Assembly: GCA_036925085.1 (NCBI GenBank)
Contig: JAUPFP010000007.1
Location: 1,766,247-1,830,246 of the forward strand
Source of the DNA: Brachycybe producta
Taxonomy: Eukaryota > Arthropoda > Diplopoda > Playtdesmida > Andrognathidae
DNA: 64,000 nt
Direction of reading: 5' to 3'
Shown: in pieces, positions 38,480 to 51,170 of the stretch
How positions within the stretch are numbered: the stretch's first letter is position 1
How the letters are laid out: the number at the start of each line of letters is the position of its first letter
The notes under the pieces: model-generated
Told to the model about the DNA's origin: nothing
The model's database searches: none
Seen by the model: the letters and a program-made list of their open reading frames with translations, nothing else
Translations under genes and position numbers: made by a program

Positions 38480-39721
38480 AAATGCAATAAAATGCATTGC
38501 ATGTATTGAAGTACAATTTCTTACGTAAAATAGAGAAATTAAATTTGTTATTTAAATAGTAGGCCTATATTTTTTCACTGTTAATTATATATAAAAAAAT
38601 ATTTTAAATAAAATCAAGAAGTTACAAAAAATTTTAAAATTAAATTTTTGCTAAACCTGTTTAAATTTCTTACTGGGTTGTCTTAGTAGGTTTTCTATTA
38701 ATATTCTTTTAGCTGGTGCGCCATAAATGAGTGCGCCCTCTGGTGATGTATATTCATAAACTTACGAAAAATAGCAACTCCCTCCCGCCCCTGTTTAATT
38801 TATAACCTTATAAAAACACCCCTTTTTATATTATCAGTCAGATGTTTGTCATTGGTTAATATAATTTTGATATCATATTGAATTCTCATCTAATAAAGAA
38901 ACGGCTCTGAACCAATAAAATGTCTCAGAATAACTTTATTGAATGTGTAAAATGGCAATAGGACCTTTTCAATAACATTAATATAAATTATAAAAAGGCT
39001 CAAACATATGGCCCTATGTACATGTAGGCCAATATAATAATGGGGTGTGTTTATAATAAAAAATTAGCAACATAGAAAATATGCTTGCAATGATTGCCTC
39101 ATTTAAGGGGCTATGGCTTATTACATTACACTCAATTAGTCTTTAGGACTTAAATAATCTTAGGACTTCATTACGGAAAAAAAGCAATATACCTCATAAC
39201 GTCACTGCTTATGCGTTTATATTTTATGACTATCACATTTTGCTGTACAAATTTGCTGTCATATGATAGGCTTATTTCATTTCTGTAATGAGGTCTCAGA
39301 TATTAATTTAAAAAATAAGAAAATTCTGATTTGTTTTTATTTAAATTAAGAATTTTTAATAGGATCATATTACATTAAATTTAAATAAATCATCACAAAG
39401 AATTGAAACATGTAATATATAACTGATTCACTGTGAATTTTTAATACATAATATATTATAAATTTTTCTACAAGTTTACAAAATAACATTTGAAAGATCT
39501 GATTTTATTTCAATATTTTAAAATAGAAATTTTACAACTTAAATTAATCCACAATAAAGACACACACATATGCTAAAAATGATGATAAATGGTCACATTG
39601 CTATTATATTTATAATACAAACATATTTTTAGTATTGACCACCAGTTGAAGATTTAAAAGTGGTCAATAAAAACCCATGTGGTCAAAAAGAAGAAGAAAA
39701 CAAAATCGACAAGACGTTTTA
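38480..39721. other. Intergenic downstream of the homeobox gene
   Basis: AT-rich DNA. A palindromic relic lies at about 39165-39300, with gacttcattacggaaaa at the left and ttctgtaatgaggtctca at the right. Similar ends occur near 57606 and 63360. Confidence 0.45.
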
Positions 39722-39886
39722 GAGGCTAAACACACACAGAGACCACTTTTCGACTGCAAAATGAAGTCGGGTTGTCAGCCAACCCGGCCACCTTCAGTCT
39801 TTTTATAGAAATTACATTGTGACCTTCGACTTCATTTTGCAGTCGAAAAGTATTCCAAAGGCTGTTTGTGTATTTTCAACCCTTAG
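39722..39886. repeat. Palindromic MITE (family J)
   Basis: cttttcgactgcaaaatgaa at the left is mirrored by ttcattttgcagtcgaaaag at the right, inside weaker cacacag/ctgtttgtg ends. It lies just downstream of the homeobox stop. A relative is at 58996-59140. Confidence 0.8.
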
Positions 39887-39971
39887 TTAGATATATAATA
39901 ATATAGGTTTTTTTAGAGATAAACGTGAATTAATTATTTCTGTTTAATTAATTTTTTTTAAATAGATCTAA

Positions 39972-41639
<1,668 letters not shown>

Positions 41640-42584
41640 ACTGAAAAAGCGAATTAATTTCACAACTCAATTTCAATTTCAAATAATAAATTGTATTTCA
41701 CCTGTAAATATGGACGATTTTACCTTTGAAATTAAGAGAAAACTTGGACTAAACTTTTTCTTTTTATACAATGAAAATCTTGCTTCTCCTTAATTGATAA
41801 ATATGTTGCTTATATATTTTGAAAAGTTAAAGACTTGAAAAGAGATGAGAGTTTAAATTAATCCAACGATGTTGTTGCTTATCAAAACAAAATTTGGCTG
41901 ATTTTCTCTTTAGCCAAAAAGGGAATTTAATTCTACGCCCCTTTAATATTCTGTCAAAAGCCAAAAATCCCAAGATGCATTGCGACATAAAAAAAAACAT
42001 CTTTTTATTAAGGCAATATACAATCAACGACTTGTATTCATATACAAGCCAATGAAATTTGTAGTGTATTTAGACGAACACACCAGAGGACCACCCTCGA
42101 TCTCCTATATAACTAGTTATACAGTATGTATATAGGCATGTTGGCCCACAGAGGCCCCTCGAGGAATTTGGAATACAAACAGCTTGATATTGCATACATA
42201 ATTATGTATGATTTATAAGTTATATATAAGCATACTTATAAGCAAAAGCTATTGCAGGTTGATGGTTTTTTTTTTGTATTTTAGTTAATATTTACTAAAA
42301 TTAGTTAAACAATTGCATTTGTTATATTGTTATTTAAAATTATGATGGTATTTAGCTATTATTAACAATTTAAAAATGATAAAGTGTTATTATACATAAT
42401 AATTAAGAGAGATTTATACAATTACAGCTTACAATTTTACACATTTTTTAATTTTAGTAGCAACAGCCGTTTCTGTTTTTGCGAAGTACTGGTTTTTTTC
42501 TCCCCTGAAATTAGGCAATCACTGCAAACATGTGTTTGTCACTCAAATATTATTTTTGTGTTTTTTTCTTAATCGGCATTTTAG
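41640..42584. other. Upstream region of the homeobox gene
   Basis: AT-rich. No TATA or initiator element can be assigned with confidence, and no further coding exon is visible. Confidence 0.4.
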
Positions 42585-42912
42585 AAAGCAAAACATGAAA
42601 GAAGAAATCTAAAGTATGTTAGAAACTAGAAGAGTATCTAAATCACTTAATAGTATTTTCAAGTTAATATTTTTTTCGAAATAAACTTTTTATAGAACAA
42701 AAATTAAAAACTAACGTCTCCTTAAAGTTTAAACTCAATTAAAACAGCTTTTTTTTAAAAAAAAAAAAACGATATCAACATGAAAATAACCCTAAATAAT
42801 TGCATTATCTTTCTAGTCTCTAAAACACTTAAGTTTTCTTTAATTTTGCTCTTGAAAAACATACTAACCGGGGTTCAAAGGGCGTGTAGTACGTTTACAC
42901 CATAAAACCTAG
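42585..42912. repeat. Foldback element, family A
   Basis: Left atgttagaaactagaagagt; right cgatatcaacatgaaaataa, then tttctagtctctaaaacact; ends in a gtttacaccataaaacc block. Confidence 0.72.
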
Positions 42913-44539
42913 TTTTAATAAGTTAGGGATGTTCAAGTTGTATTCATAAACAAATAAACTTAATTGTCATCAAACTAGTAGTACTTTAATTAGTAATTAT
43001 TTTTGTTAAAAAAGGTGATTAGAATAAATTTCCAATATTTAGTGGTTTACTACTATATAATATTTTACAACGATGCAACTTGTTGCTTTTTTTCTTCTTC
43101 TGAAAATAATACTGAATGAAAATCCTTTTTAATTTGGTTAGTTATTCAATTGGTCAGAATAAAATCTTAAACACACTTTAATTTACTTTTTGTAATTTAT
43201 TTTTAGATCATATTATGAATTATTAATATCTGAAAAATATATATATTTCTGCAAGGTAAAATCCATTAGCTAAATGAAATCAAATTTTAAGTGCATTAGC
43301 AACTAATGGACGGAAGTTGTGGCGGCGTAAGTTTATAACATCCAACCACACAACAACTTCATCTCTCTCTCTCTCTATCACCCTTTTAAATTTAATGCTC
43401 ATTAAGAAAATCTAAATTAAAATCGAAATGGGATAAGTTGAACTGCTTTAAGCACATTGTTGAATATATTTTACTTATTATTGTTTATTCTATTTTTTCT
43501 TTCTTCTTCTCTTGAATTACATGTAGTTTGGTTGCTTAGCAACCTTATGTCCTATTTAAAAGGGCCCATATGTGTATGCCATACCACTTAATTACTTGTC
43601 TTGATATATTAAGGTCGAAACCCACCCTGAAAATAGCTCTTCTTTGAATAAGATGATGGCGCGCACACTACTGCATCAAAGAAATTAATTATTTTCAAAT
43701 GGACTAACAAACAAAAGACTATGAGATTGCTTCTTTTATATATATGTAAGGGGAAGGGTGGTTGTTTATTTTGAATCATTTTAACAATGCTTTTGTTAAC
43801 TAATTTTTGTAAAACGTGAACGACATATGGTGCCATTATGATTACTTTTATACAACCCTCCCCCCCCTTGCAATACCATAATGAGGTCTGAGGCTAAAAC
43901 ATGAAATTTCAAGATGAGAAAATTAATCAACTTTTGCATGGTTTTTTGGGGGGGAAGGGGGCTAAAATTGAACCCAATTTTTTTAAAAAAAATTTTAGTT
44001 TTCAAAAATTAATTACGAAATTTAAGATGAGAAAATTAATCAACTTTTTTAACAAGTTATTAAAGTTGAAATTATTTTATAAAAATTTAGCGAGACATTA
44101 AATTAAAGTTAGGCTCTAATTTTTTTTTACATTAATTTTTCATTTTATATAAAAAAAAACATTTATTATAATTTAAAAATGTTATGTTTTTTTGTTGGAA
44201 ATAATCTTAAATATTTTTCTGATGTTGGTTTTTTTTAAAGTTACAATTATTTTCATTGGATTACCTCATGTTGCTATCTTCTATCCGATTGGCTGAGATT
44301 TCTATTTAAAAAGTGTTTTCAATGTGATTGGTTTTGTAAAAATAATCAATTCAATACAGTGAAAAGAGAGAGAGAGAGAGAGAGAAAAAAAAAGGTCAAC
44401 ATTTAATCTAAAAATGAACACAAAATTAAAGTTATCATTATAAGCCTATAATTTATATACAGTATGTCTCAGAATCAACGTTCTGTATTTAAGTATCACA
44501 GCCTGCATTTTTATGTTGTTTAAAGTTGATTACCTTCTA
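42913..44539. other. Intergenic, no gene seen
   Basis: AT-rich, with a CT run (about 43363-43376) and a GA run (about 44366-44386). The word aagatgagaaaattaatcaa is duplicated near 43911 and 44023. Confidence 0.4.
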
Positions 44540-44850
44540 CCTAGTACACACCTGATGATTTAAATGCATTTAAATAATAAACGTGTTCTACAGAGCCCTG
44601 TGAAGGACAATCAAACAATATGTCGTCGAATTCAATTTATTCAGTTAATAATCTTGAAAATAATTGAGTTAATACTTAAATATAACATATACACTATTGA
44701 CAAAATATTGATTTAGTATTTCAATTTAAAATATTAATAATAAAAGTCAATTTTTATTTGGTTCATATGTCCTTAACTGGATTCCGTATAATTCACCTAA
44801 ACACATTTAATTTGAATTCATTTAACTCATGTGTGTACAAGGTATTAAAG
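44540..44850. repeat. MITE, family C, copy 3
   Basis: Begins ctagtacacacctgatgat, shares the acagagccct, gaattcaatttattcagtta and actggattccgtataattca blocks, and ends catgtgtgtacaaggtatta. Confidence 0.88.
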
Positions 44851-45217
44851 ACAATAAAAGTTACACAATTGAAACTTAAGCTGGTTGTTTAACAACATAT
44901 ATCAAATTGTACTTTAAACAACAAATCTCCTATTCAAATAGGCATAGGTGGATTTCAATTGCAAAATATACAAAAAACAAACTTTAACATAATCTACATA
45001 CTAAATTAAAAGTTTCTAAATGTACTACCCGTAAAAAGTATACACAAAAGACTCGAAGAATAAAACGCTAAAGTCACTAAAATCGGTTAATAAATAGGTC
45101 CCTCATAATATGTTTTCATAACAAAAAAAAAGTCCATAAATGACATGAACAAACCTGTTACAATAAAAATAATGAAGCACGTGCTAGTGTTTACTTTCCA
45201 TTATAAAGGTGTACTAA

Positions 45218-45260
45218 TATGGCGTCTAAACACTATACATGTATAGTGATAGACGCCATA
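45218..45260. repeat. Near-perfect 43-bp hairpin
   Basis: tatggcgtct at 45218-45227 is mirrored by agacgccata at 45251-45260. Between them lies the self-complementary cactatacatgtatagtg (45231-45248). Confidence 0.9.
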
Positions 45261-46312
45261 TACATACACTCAATTATGCTTCAAAATTTCAGATATATTG
45301 TCTATTAAGTAGTAGGCCTTGCTCATTGTCCAGTATACAAAACTCTCTAAGTCATTTTTATTTCATGCAAATTGTATGACAGTTTTACTAGTAAAATAAA
45401 TTGTTAATTAACTGAGTTATTAACTTATTTTCAATATAAGTTCATTAACTTTTTTTAATTTTTGTGCAAATTTGTTCAAAGTTTTTTTTTTTTTTTGTAA
45501 AATTAAACTTTTGATCAACTAAATGGATTTCAGTGTTTTATTGCTTGTAATTTCTAAAATGTTTAATTTTAAACGATTTTGCTGTCTCACTTTATATATA
45601 TACGAGCTCGTATATGGATAAAATGGCGTTGACATACTGTGACATACTGTATAAAATATAGTTCAGAATGTTTTCATCATATTTATCTTTTGGGTTTTTT
45701 TTTTTTGTTCAAATGGGAGAAAGGAAAAAAGCCTTAAAAAAAAGATTTCTTTTCATTGAATCCATCAGACTCGAAGATGTAATTGCAATTCCTCTGAGTA
45801 CATTTTTGGATACAATACAATTGAAAAGACCTTATGGAACTTTTCATGTTTTCTATTATGAGCTCTTTTAAGTTGAATGCTATAATACTAAATAAATGTT
45901 GATCAATTTTTTTTTTGTTCAAAATACGACGTTGTAATTCATGTTGTAAATCTATATAATTAATCTCAGAGCGAGTTTACTTGTGAGATAATTTTCTTGG
46001 CCATTTCTTGACCAAATTCAACACATGAACCTTCATATGAAAGGTTCATCTCATCCACAAAATTAGCAGAAATATCAGAAAACAATAATTTTCTTGTATT
46101 TCTAAAGACTCCTAAATTTATAAGATATATTTAACACAAAGGTGGGAAATTGAAAAGCGTCATGAAGCAGCCCTTAGACCACTTTGCGACAAGATTAATT
46201 TAACAAAAAAATTAACCTAGAACAACATCCTAAGTAAACATAATGATTTTTCTTGGTTTTTACTCGTACACTAGTGGGGTAATCCGTCATAAATGACGGG
46301 AGCAAAATTCAC
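45261..46312. other. Intergenic, no gene seen
   Basis: AT-rich; the overlapping frames at 45668-45922 on both strands have no recognisable domain. Confidence 0.4.
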
Positions 46313-46433
46313 GTGCCCAACATTAGAATTTCTTTTCTTCCGCCCTTTTATGACGTCAGACCAAGTAACAAACCGATTAGAAATTGATGACGTTCATAAA
46401 TGGCGGAGCAAAAGAAATTCTAATGCTGGGCAC
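46313..46433. repeat. Palindromic MITE (family F), copy 1
   Basis: Left gtgcccaacattagaatttc; right gaaattctaatgctgggcac. Inner arms cgcccttttatgacgtca and gacgttcataaatggcg also mirror. Related to 51171-51367, with which it shares gtaacaaaccgattagaaat-type interior sequence. Confidence 0.8.
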
Positions 46434-46849
46434 AATTGCCTGTGATAAATTCTAGTTTAATTTTGCTACTATTATCCCCTCCCCTTTTTATATTTGAAAG
46501 ATATATGTTTTTTTATTTTCTCTGGTGTGCGCATGCGCGTCGCTTGTTCCTTTTTTACTCCTTTCATTTCAATTTCAGTCACCCCTCCCACTTTTTCCCC
46601 CTCCATGTTTCTCTCTTTCCCTCCCCCTTCTACACTTTCCAACCTTTTCCCCTCTCCAATTTAATATAATGGGGTTCTTGGATGGGGAGTGTGCAACATA
46701 TAGTTGACCTTGAGAAAAAAAAGCGGTTCATTTATTCATTTAAATTTATATAAATTGTACAGCGTTAATCACACACACCCAAACACACACACAGACCTGG
46801 CTTAATATACATATAATAATAATTTTATTAAAATATACGTGGAGTACGT
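46434..46849. other. Intergenic, C/T-rich patch
   Basis: A pyrimidine-rich stretch at 46560-46660 and a gtgcgcatgcgcg palindrome at about 46527-46539, similar to those in the element before NOL10. No gene. Confidence 0.4.
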
Positions 46850-47090
46850 GCAATGGCGCAGCCAGTAGTTAAATCTGGGAGGGCTTAGATATTATAAAGA
46901 TGCTAAAACATAGAAAAAGCGTGCAACGTATTGTTTGCAACAATTTAGAGCTCCTATTGCACCACATTTTTTAAATTTTGGTTGAATTTAGACCACCTTA
47001 AAAATTATTTTTCAAGTCCGGGTGGTGGGGCTTGAACCTTTTAGTTCTCTCCTGGGCCCTAGCCAGCTGGGCCAGTACACTGTATGTGTG
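46850..47090 (-). repeat. Candidate tRNA-derived SINE
   Basis: Read on the minus strand, TGGCCCAGCTGG (47074-47063) fits a pol III A box and GGTTCAAGCCC (47038-47028) fits a B box, in the right order. The boxes are about 36 bases apart, shorter than in a true tRNA, so this is not a functional tRNA gene. The stretch downstream to about 46850 would be the SINE body; its end is uncertain and no TSD was identified. Confidence 0.5.
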
Positions 47091-47214
47091 TGGTCTGGCA
47101 TATAATGCCAGGTTTTAATAACGTTAGTAATTCATGGCTAATTGACGTTTTTTGACGTCACTAATTTTCTGTAACGTTTTCAGCAATTGGTTATTCTCTT
47201 AAACGTGGTTGATT

Positions 47215-47231
47215 ATAGCGCCACCTGCATC
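47215..47231. repeat. Target site duplication of the RTE element, 3' side
   Basis: The 17-mer atagcgccacctgcatc is identical to 50491-50507. The last bases could partly belong to the element's tail. Confidence 0.92.
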
Positions 47232-50200
47232 ATCATCATCATCATCATTTCCTGTACCTTATCCCGCGAGCAGCAGGGTTGGCCTTGCTGGTTCTAACTC
47301 TACACTCGTTTCGATTTTGCACCAAGCCCCCAGTGACCCCACATGCCACCATATCCCGTTTTACTACCACATCCCAGGTTTGCTTGGGTCTTCCTCTACC
47401 CCGTTTTATTCCCAGGTCTAAGTTCATTGCCTGTCTCAGCAGCCCATCTTCTCCACTCCTGAGGACATGCCCAAACCACCGCAGCCTATTTTCCTGCATC
47501 TTTTCTACTATATTTGTTACCCCTACACTACCCCTAATAAAATCATTTCTGATCCTATCCCTTCTGGTCACCCCACTCATAAACCTTAGCATTCTCATCT
47601 CAGCTACCTGCATTCTATCCTCATGCACCTTCTTGATTGACCAACATTCTGACCCATACAACATAGCTGGTCTGACTACTGTTCTATAAAACTTTCCCTT
47701 CAATTTTATAGGTAACTTCCTGTCACATAAAACCCCACTAGCCTGCCTCCACCTATGCCAACCTGCTTTTATCCGGTTTGTGATGTCTAAGTCTAAGCTC
47801 CCATCATCTTGCAGCACAGATCCTAAATATTTGAAGTCATGCACCTGCTGCATTAAACTGTCCCCAAGTCTAATCCCCTCATTCAACTGTTCTTTCCCAT
47901 CCCACTGAAATTTCATGTACTCCGTTTTTGCCCTACTTATTTTCAACCCCTTTGATTCCAAGGCATTCCTAGTCTCCTCTAACCTTATCTCGAGTTCCAA
48001 TTTGGATTCCCCAACTAAGACTATGTCATCAGCAAACAGCATACACCAGGGGACCTCCTGCCTCACCCCTGCCAGTAACTCATCCAGGACCAAAATAAAT
48101 AGATATGGACTAAGTGCTGAGCCCTGGTGCACACCAATCCTAACACGAAAACTGTCAGAGAACCCCCAGGCAGTCTTAACGCTTGTCCGTGCATTCCTAT
48201 ACATGTCCCTCACCATATCTATATAACTCTCACCCACCCCCTTCGTCTGTAAGACCTCCCACAATAACGTCCGTGGTACTCTGTCATAGGCTTTCTCTAG
48301 ATCTATAAATACCATGTGTAACTCTTTCTTGGCAGCCCGAAACTTCTCAATAACTTGCCTTACGGCAAAAATAGGGTGCATTGTGGATTTTCCTGGCATA
48401 AACCCAAACTGACTTCCCCCAATTGCAGTTTTACCCCGTAGTCGAGCTTCAATTACTCTCTCCCAAAGCTTCATCGTATGACTCATCAATTTAATACCTC
48501 TATAGTTCCCACATTCCTGAACATCACCCTTCCCTTTGAAAATAGGCACTAACCAGCTGTCCCGCCATGCACCTGGCATTCTATCCCCCATAGCCAATCT
48601 ATTGAATAACTTTGTGAGCCAGGAAATGGCAACATTCCCCAAGACCTTCCACACCTCTACTGGTATCCCATCTGGCCCTAAAGCCTTCCCTAGCTTCATT
48701 TTTCGCAATGCCTGAACAATTTCCTCAGCCCTAACCTGCTCCACTTCTTCTCTATGATTATTTCTTCCAGTGAAAGGCTCCTGCTCTACCCCCTCATTCA
48801 TAAGCTTACTAAAATATTCTCCCCACCTGTTCTGTACTGGCTCCCTACCCCACAATACTTTGCCCCCATTATCCTTAACACTCACCACCTTTTCAATATC
48901 TCTGCCTTTATTCTCCCGAGCCCTAGCTATTCTATATACTGCCATTTCTCCTGCTCTGGTACCTAACTTGGCATACATGTCCGCATATTTCTTATGCTTT
49001 GCTAAGGCTACCTGCTGTTTGGCCTCTATCTTGGCACACTTGTATTCTATCTGGGCCTCCCTGCTTCCATCGTGCCACCAAGTCTTGAAAGCATCTTTCT
49101 TCCTTTTAACTGCCCTCTGTACCTCCTCATCCCACCACCAAGTTTCTCTGTCTAATCGAGACCCCCCTACTCGTACTGTCCCTAGTACCTCGTTTCCACA
49201 ATCACGGATCTGTTGTGCTACCCTTGTCCACAGCTCTCCTGCAGTGCCATCTAAATCCCATGCTATCTTACTTGCCATTTTCTTAAACTCTTCCGCCTTG
49301 TCTGGTAATGCCCACCACCTAATTGCTGTCTCTCCTCTATGTCTGACCACCTGTTTTGCGCCCCTAGGTTTTAGGTCTAACACTACTAGCCTATGTTGTC
49401 CCGCTAAGTTTTCACTCGGTATCACTTTACAATCCTTGCACTCGTTTCTATCCTCACTCCGAATCATGAAGAGATCAATCTGGGATTCTCCTGCCCTGCT
49501 CTTAAAAGTAATCAAATGTTCCTCTCGCTTCTGGAATAGTGTGTTTGCTAAAATTAACTTATGTGCCACTGCTGCCTCCAGGATACTCTCCCCTGCTTTA
49601 TTTCGCTCTCCATAGCCCCACCCACCATGTACCTCTTCATACCCTTCCCTACCTCTACCTACATGTCCGTTAAAGTCCCCACCAATTATGACCCGTTCCT
49701 TCCTACTCAGGCCCAACATTAGGTCATCAAACTGTTCCCAGAATGCTAGCTTCCTGGCTGTATCTAATCCAACCTGGGGGCCATATGCACTAACTACATT
49801 TATAACAATGCCACCCCAAACTACCTTTACTACTAACAGCCTACTATTTATCCGCCTAACCTCAACCACACTATGTCTGAGTTCCTGATCTAGGACAATT
49901 CCCACTCCATTTCTACCCTCCTCACTACTTGCATAAATTAATTTATACCCATCCCCAATTTCCCTGGATTTATCCCCTTTCCATCTTGTCTCCTGCAGAC
50001 ATGCAACATTTACCCTCCTAGCCTTTAGAACACTAGATAACTCCCTAGTCTTCCCTGTCAAACTCCCTATATTCCAGGTGCCAAACCTAAGTTTAGTACC
50101 TCCCCTTCTACCACTACTTCCAAGACCTCCTTGTTGTTGATGCTGGACTCGCTTCTTTAGCCCCACCCGTCCACTGTGGGGTAGCCCTTGCCAATTTGTC

Positions 50201-50490
50201 ACAGCCACCGGGCGTTGCAGCTGCGCGTCGCTTATGGCGGGGGACGCCCTAGCCATATTCGGAATACTATTTCGAACCAACATCATATGTTTTGGCAAAT
50301 CTTTACAACCGGCTGCCAACCTGACGTCGACCCTCCACTTTTGCACCCGGGCTGGGGGACCGGCAATGGCGTGGTTTGGTTTTGGTCTGCCCTGAGTATT
50401 TTATGCCCTCAGTACCCTCCATATCTGGCGGGCATTCCCCTATCCGCCACCTGGGGAGGCACCCGATAGGGGACCAACTACCCCCACGGG
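47232..50490 (-). mobile_element. Full-length RTE-clade LINE (non-LTR retrotransposon)
   Basis: About 3.26 kb, inserted on the minus strand between two copies of a 17-bp target sequence. It has one large open frame, a 5' leader of about 144 bp and a 3' tail of ATG/GAT trinucleotides that begins within a few bases of the stop codon, with essentially no 3' UTR. Single-ORF size, an apurinic-type endonuclease, no RNase H and a microsatellite tail fit the RTE clade. The element is clearly GC-richer than its surroundings. Identical target duplications and an undamaged frame suggest a recent insertion. Confidence 0.95.
47245..50346 (-). CDS. RTE-type endonuclease/reverse transcriptase polyprotein
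   Basis: A 1033-residue protein for target-primed reverse transcription: the endonuclease nicks genomic DNA and the reverse transcriptase copies the element RNA from the nick. The endonuclease spans about residues 85-330: GTWNIGSL, LQETRW (E119), SAYGPQ, GGDFNGHVG, SQIDLF and AGQHRLVVLDL. The Q before the catalytic H, in place of the SDH found in many families, is usual in this clade. The reverse transcriptase follows: GPDGIPVEVW, NYRGIKLMSHTMKLWERVIE, GFMPGKST, FIDLEKAYDRVPR, HQGSALSP, the catalytic FADD near residue 770, then YLGS. A C-terminal segment with MLYGSECW and RLRWFGHVLR follows. No frameshift or stop interrupts it. The first 80 residues are Arg/Gln-rich without a known domain, so the true start could be slightly downstream. 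The stop TGA (47247-47245) is formed where the trinucleotide tail begins. Confidence 0.97.
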   Translation of the reverse strand: MQKWRVDVRLAAGCKDLPKHMMLVRNSIPNMARASPAISDAQLQRPVAVTNWQGLPHSGRVGLKKRVQHQQQGGLGSSGRRGGTKLRFGTWNIGSLTGKTRELSSVLKARRVNVACLQETRWKGDKSREIGDGYKLIYASSEEGRNGVGIVLDQELRHSVVEVRRINSRLLVVKVVWGGIVINVVSAYGPQVGLDTARKLAFWEQFDDLMLGLSRKERVIIGGDFNGHVGRGREGYEEVHGGWGYGERNKAGESILEAAVAHKLILANTLFQKREEHLITFKSRAGESQIDLFMIRSEDRNECKDCKVIPSENLAGQHRLVVLDLKPRGAKQVVRHRGETAIRWWALPDKAEEFKKMASKIAWDLDGTAGELWTRVAQQIRDCGNEVLGTVRVGGSRLDRETWWWDEEVQRAVKRKKDAFKTWWHDGSREAQIEYKCAKIEAKQQVALAKHKKYADMYAKLGTRAGEMAVYRIARARENKGRDIEKVVSVKDNGGKVLWGREPVQNRWGEYFSKLMNEGVEQEPFTGRNNHREEVEQVRAEEIVQALRKMKLGKALGPDGIPVEVWKVLGNVAISWLTKLFNRLAMGDRMPGAWRDSWLVPIFKGKGDVQECGNYRGIKLMSHTMKLWERVIEARLRGKTAIGGSQFGFMPGKSTMHPIFAVRQVIEKFRAAKKELHMVFIDLEKAYDRVPRTLLWEVLQTKGVGESYIDMVRDMYRNARTSVKTAWGFSDSFRVRIGVHQGSALSPYLFILVLDELLAGVRQEVPWCMLFADDIVLVGESKLELEIRLEETRNALESKGLKISRAKTEYMKFQWDGKEQLNEGIRLGDSLMQQVHDFKYLGSVLQDDGSLDLDITNRIKAGWHRWRQASGVLCDRKLPIKLKGKFYRTVVRPAMLYGSECWSIKKVHEDRMQVAEMRMLRFMSGVTRRDRIRNDFIRGSVGVTNIVEKMQENRLRWFGHVLRSGEDGLLRQAMNLDLGIKRGRGRPKQTWDVVVKRDMVACGVTGGLVQNRNECRVRTSKANPAARGIRYRK

Positions 50491-50507
50491 ATAGCGCCAC
50501 CTGCATC
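50491..50507. repeat. Target site duplication of the RTE element, 5' side
   Basis: atagcgccacctgcatc, identical to 47215-47231. It is continuous with the host repeat unit that resumes here. Confidence 0.92.
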
Positions 50508-50860
50508 TGTAATTTAATTTTAATTAGATGCTAAAAATCTTCTTTATCCAAATTTTAGAAAACTTTTTTAATGGAGATGCTGGCGCCATCTATTGGTTAT
50601 TCTTTTAAACGTGAGAATGCATCTACATGTATATTTTTCTTTAATTTTAAATTTTCCCTCCAAGAGTTTATTATAGCGCCATCTGTACCTGTAATAAAAT
50701 TTTAATTAAAAATTAGACGATAAAAATTTTCTTCATCCAAATTTTAGAAAAAAAAAATCTATTGGAGATGCTGACGCCATCTATTGGTTATTCTTTTAAA
50801 CGTGTGTTACGCGTATATTTTTTTCGAATTATAATTTTCCCTCTAAGGGTTGACAAGTGA
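50491..50860. repeat. Tandem repeat, two diverged units of about 182 bp
   Basis: Unit starts atagcgcca(c/t)ctg at 50491 and 50673. Both contain tccaaattttagaaaa, then ggagatgctg(g/a)cgccatcta, ttggttattcttttaaacgt and ttttccctc(c/t)aag. Sequence left of the RTE (about 47180-47231, with attggttattctcttaaacg) is a further partial unit, so the RTE landed inside the array. Confidence 0.85.
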
Positions 50861-51170
50861 CAATGAAACGCGTTCCATTTAATTGGCTGATTTTTTTTAT
50901 ACAGAGAATTGGTTCTTTATTATGATTTGTCAAATGAAATACAGTTGACATGACGTCATGTTACGAATAAAAGGTAAGGTGTGTCCAAACATAGGCGCGT
51001 TCAATGGACTTGCGACGCCATATTGGTCCACCTTTGAAACGCCATTAGACAGTGACGTTTTTGCCTGTTTGCGCCATCTAGTGATAATAAATGAAGTGAA
51101 TTGAAGTTAGTAGCTGTTAGTAGTAAACTTACATGTAAAAATAGCTGTGAAAAATTCAACCCCTTTTGGG
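50861..51170. other. Intergenic, no gene seen
   Basis: Contains acgccatattgg and gcgccatctagtg words like those in nearby repeats. No coding sequence. Confidence 0.4.

Noticed and set aside
38095..38502. 135-codon minus frame of Phe, Asn, Gln, Ser and Ile
   Set aside because: It is translated minisatellite DNA; alternating 7/8-bp units merely happen to avoid stops.
47028..47074. A functional tRNA gene
   Set aside because: The A and B boxes are about 8 bases too close and no acceptor or anticodon stem can be drawn. It is kept as a SINE candidate.
47279..50469. Several plus-strand frames of up to 281 codons across the RTE region
   Set aside because: They are shadows of the GC-richer minus-strand RTE coding frame.
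50303..50506. 67-codon minus frame at the 5' end of the RTE, as an ORF1
   Set aside because: Its ATG lies in the duplicated target sequence and not in the element, so it cannot be an element gene in this form. A shorter internal start would be needed.
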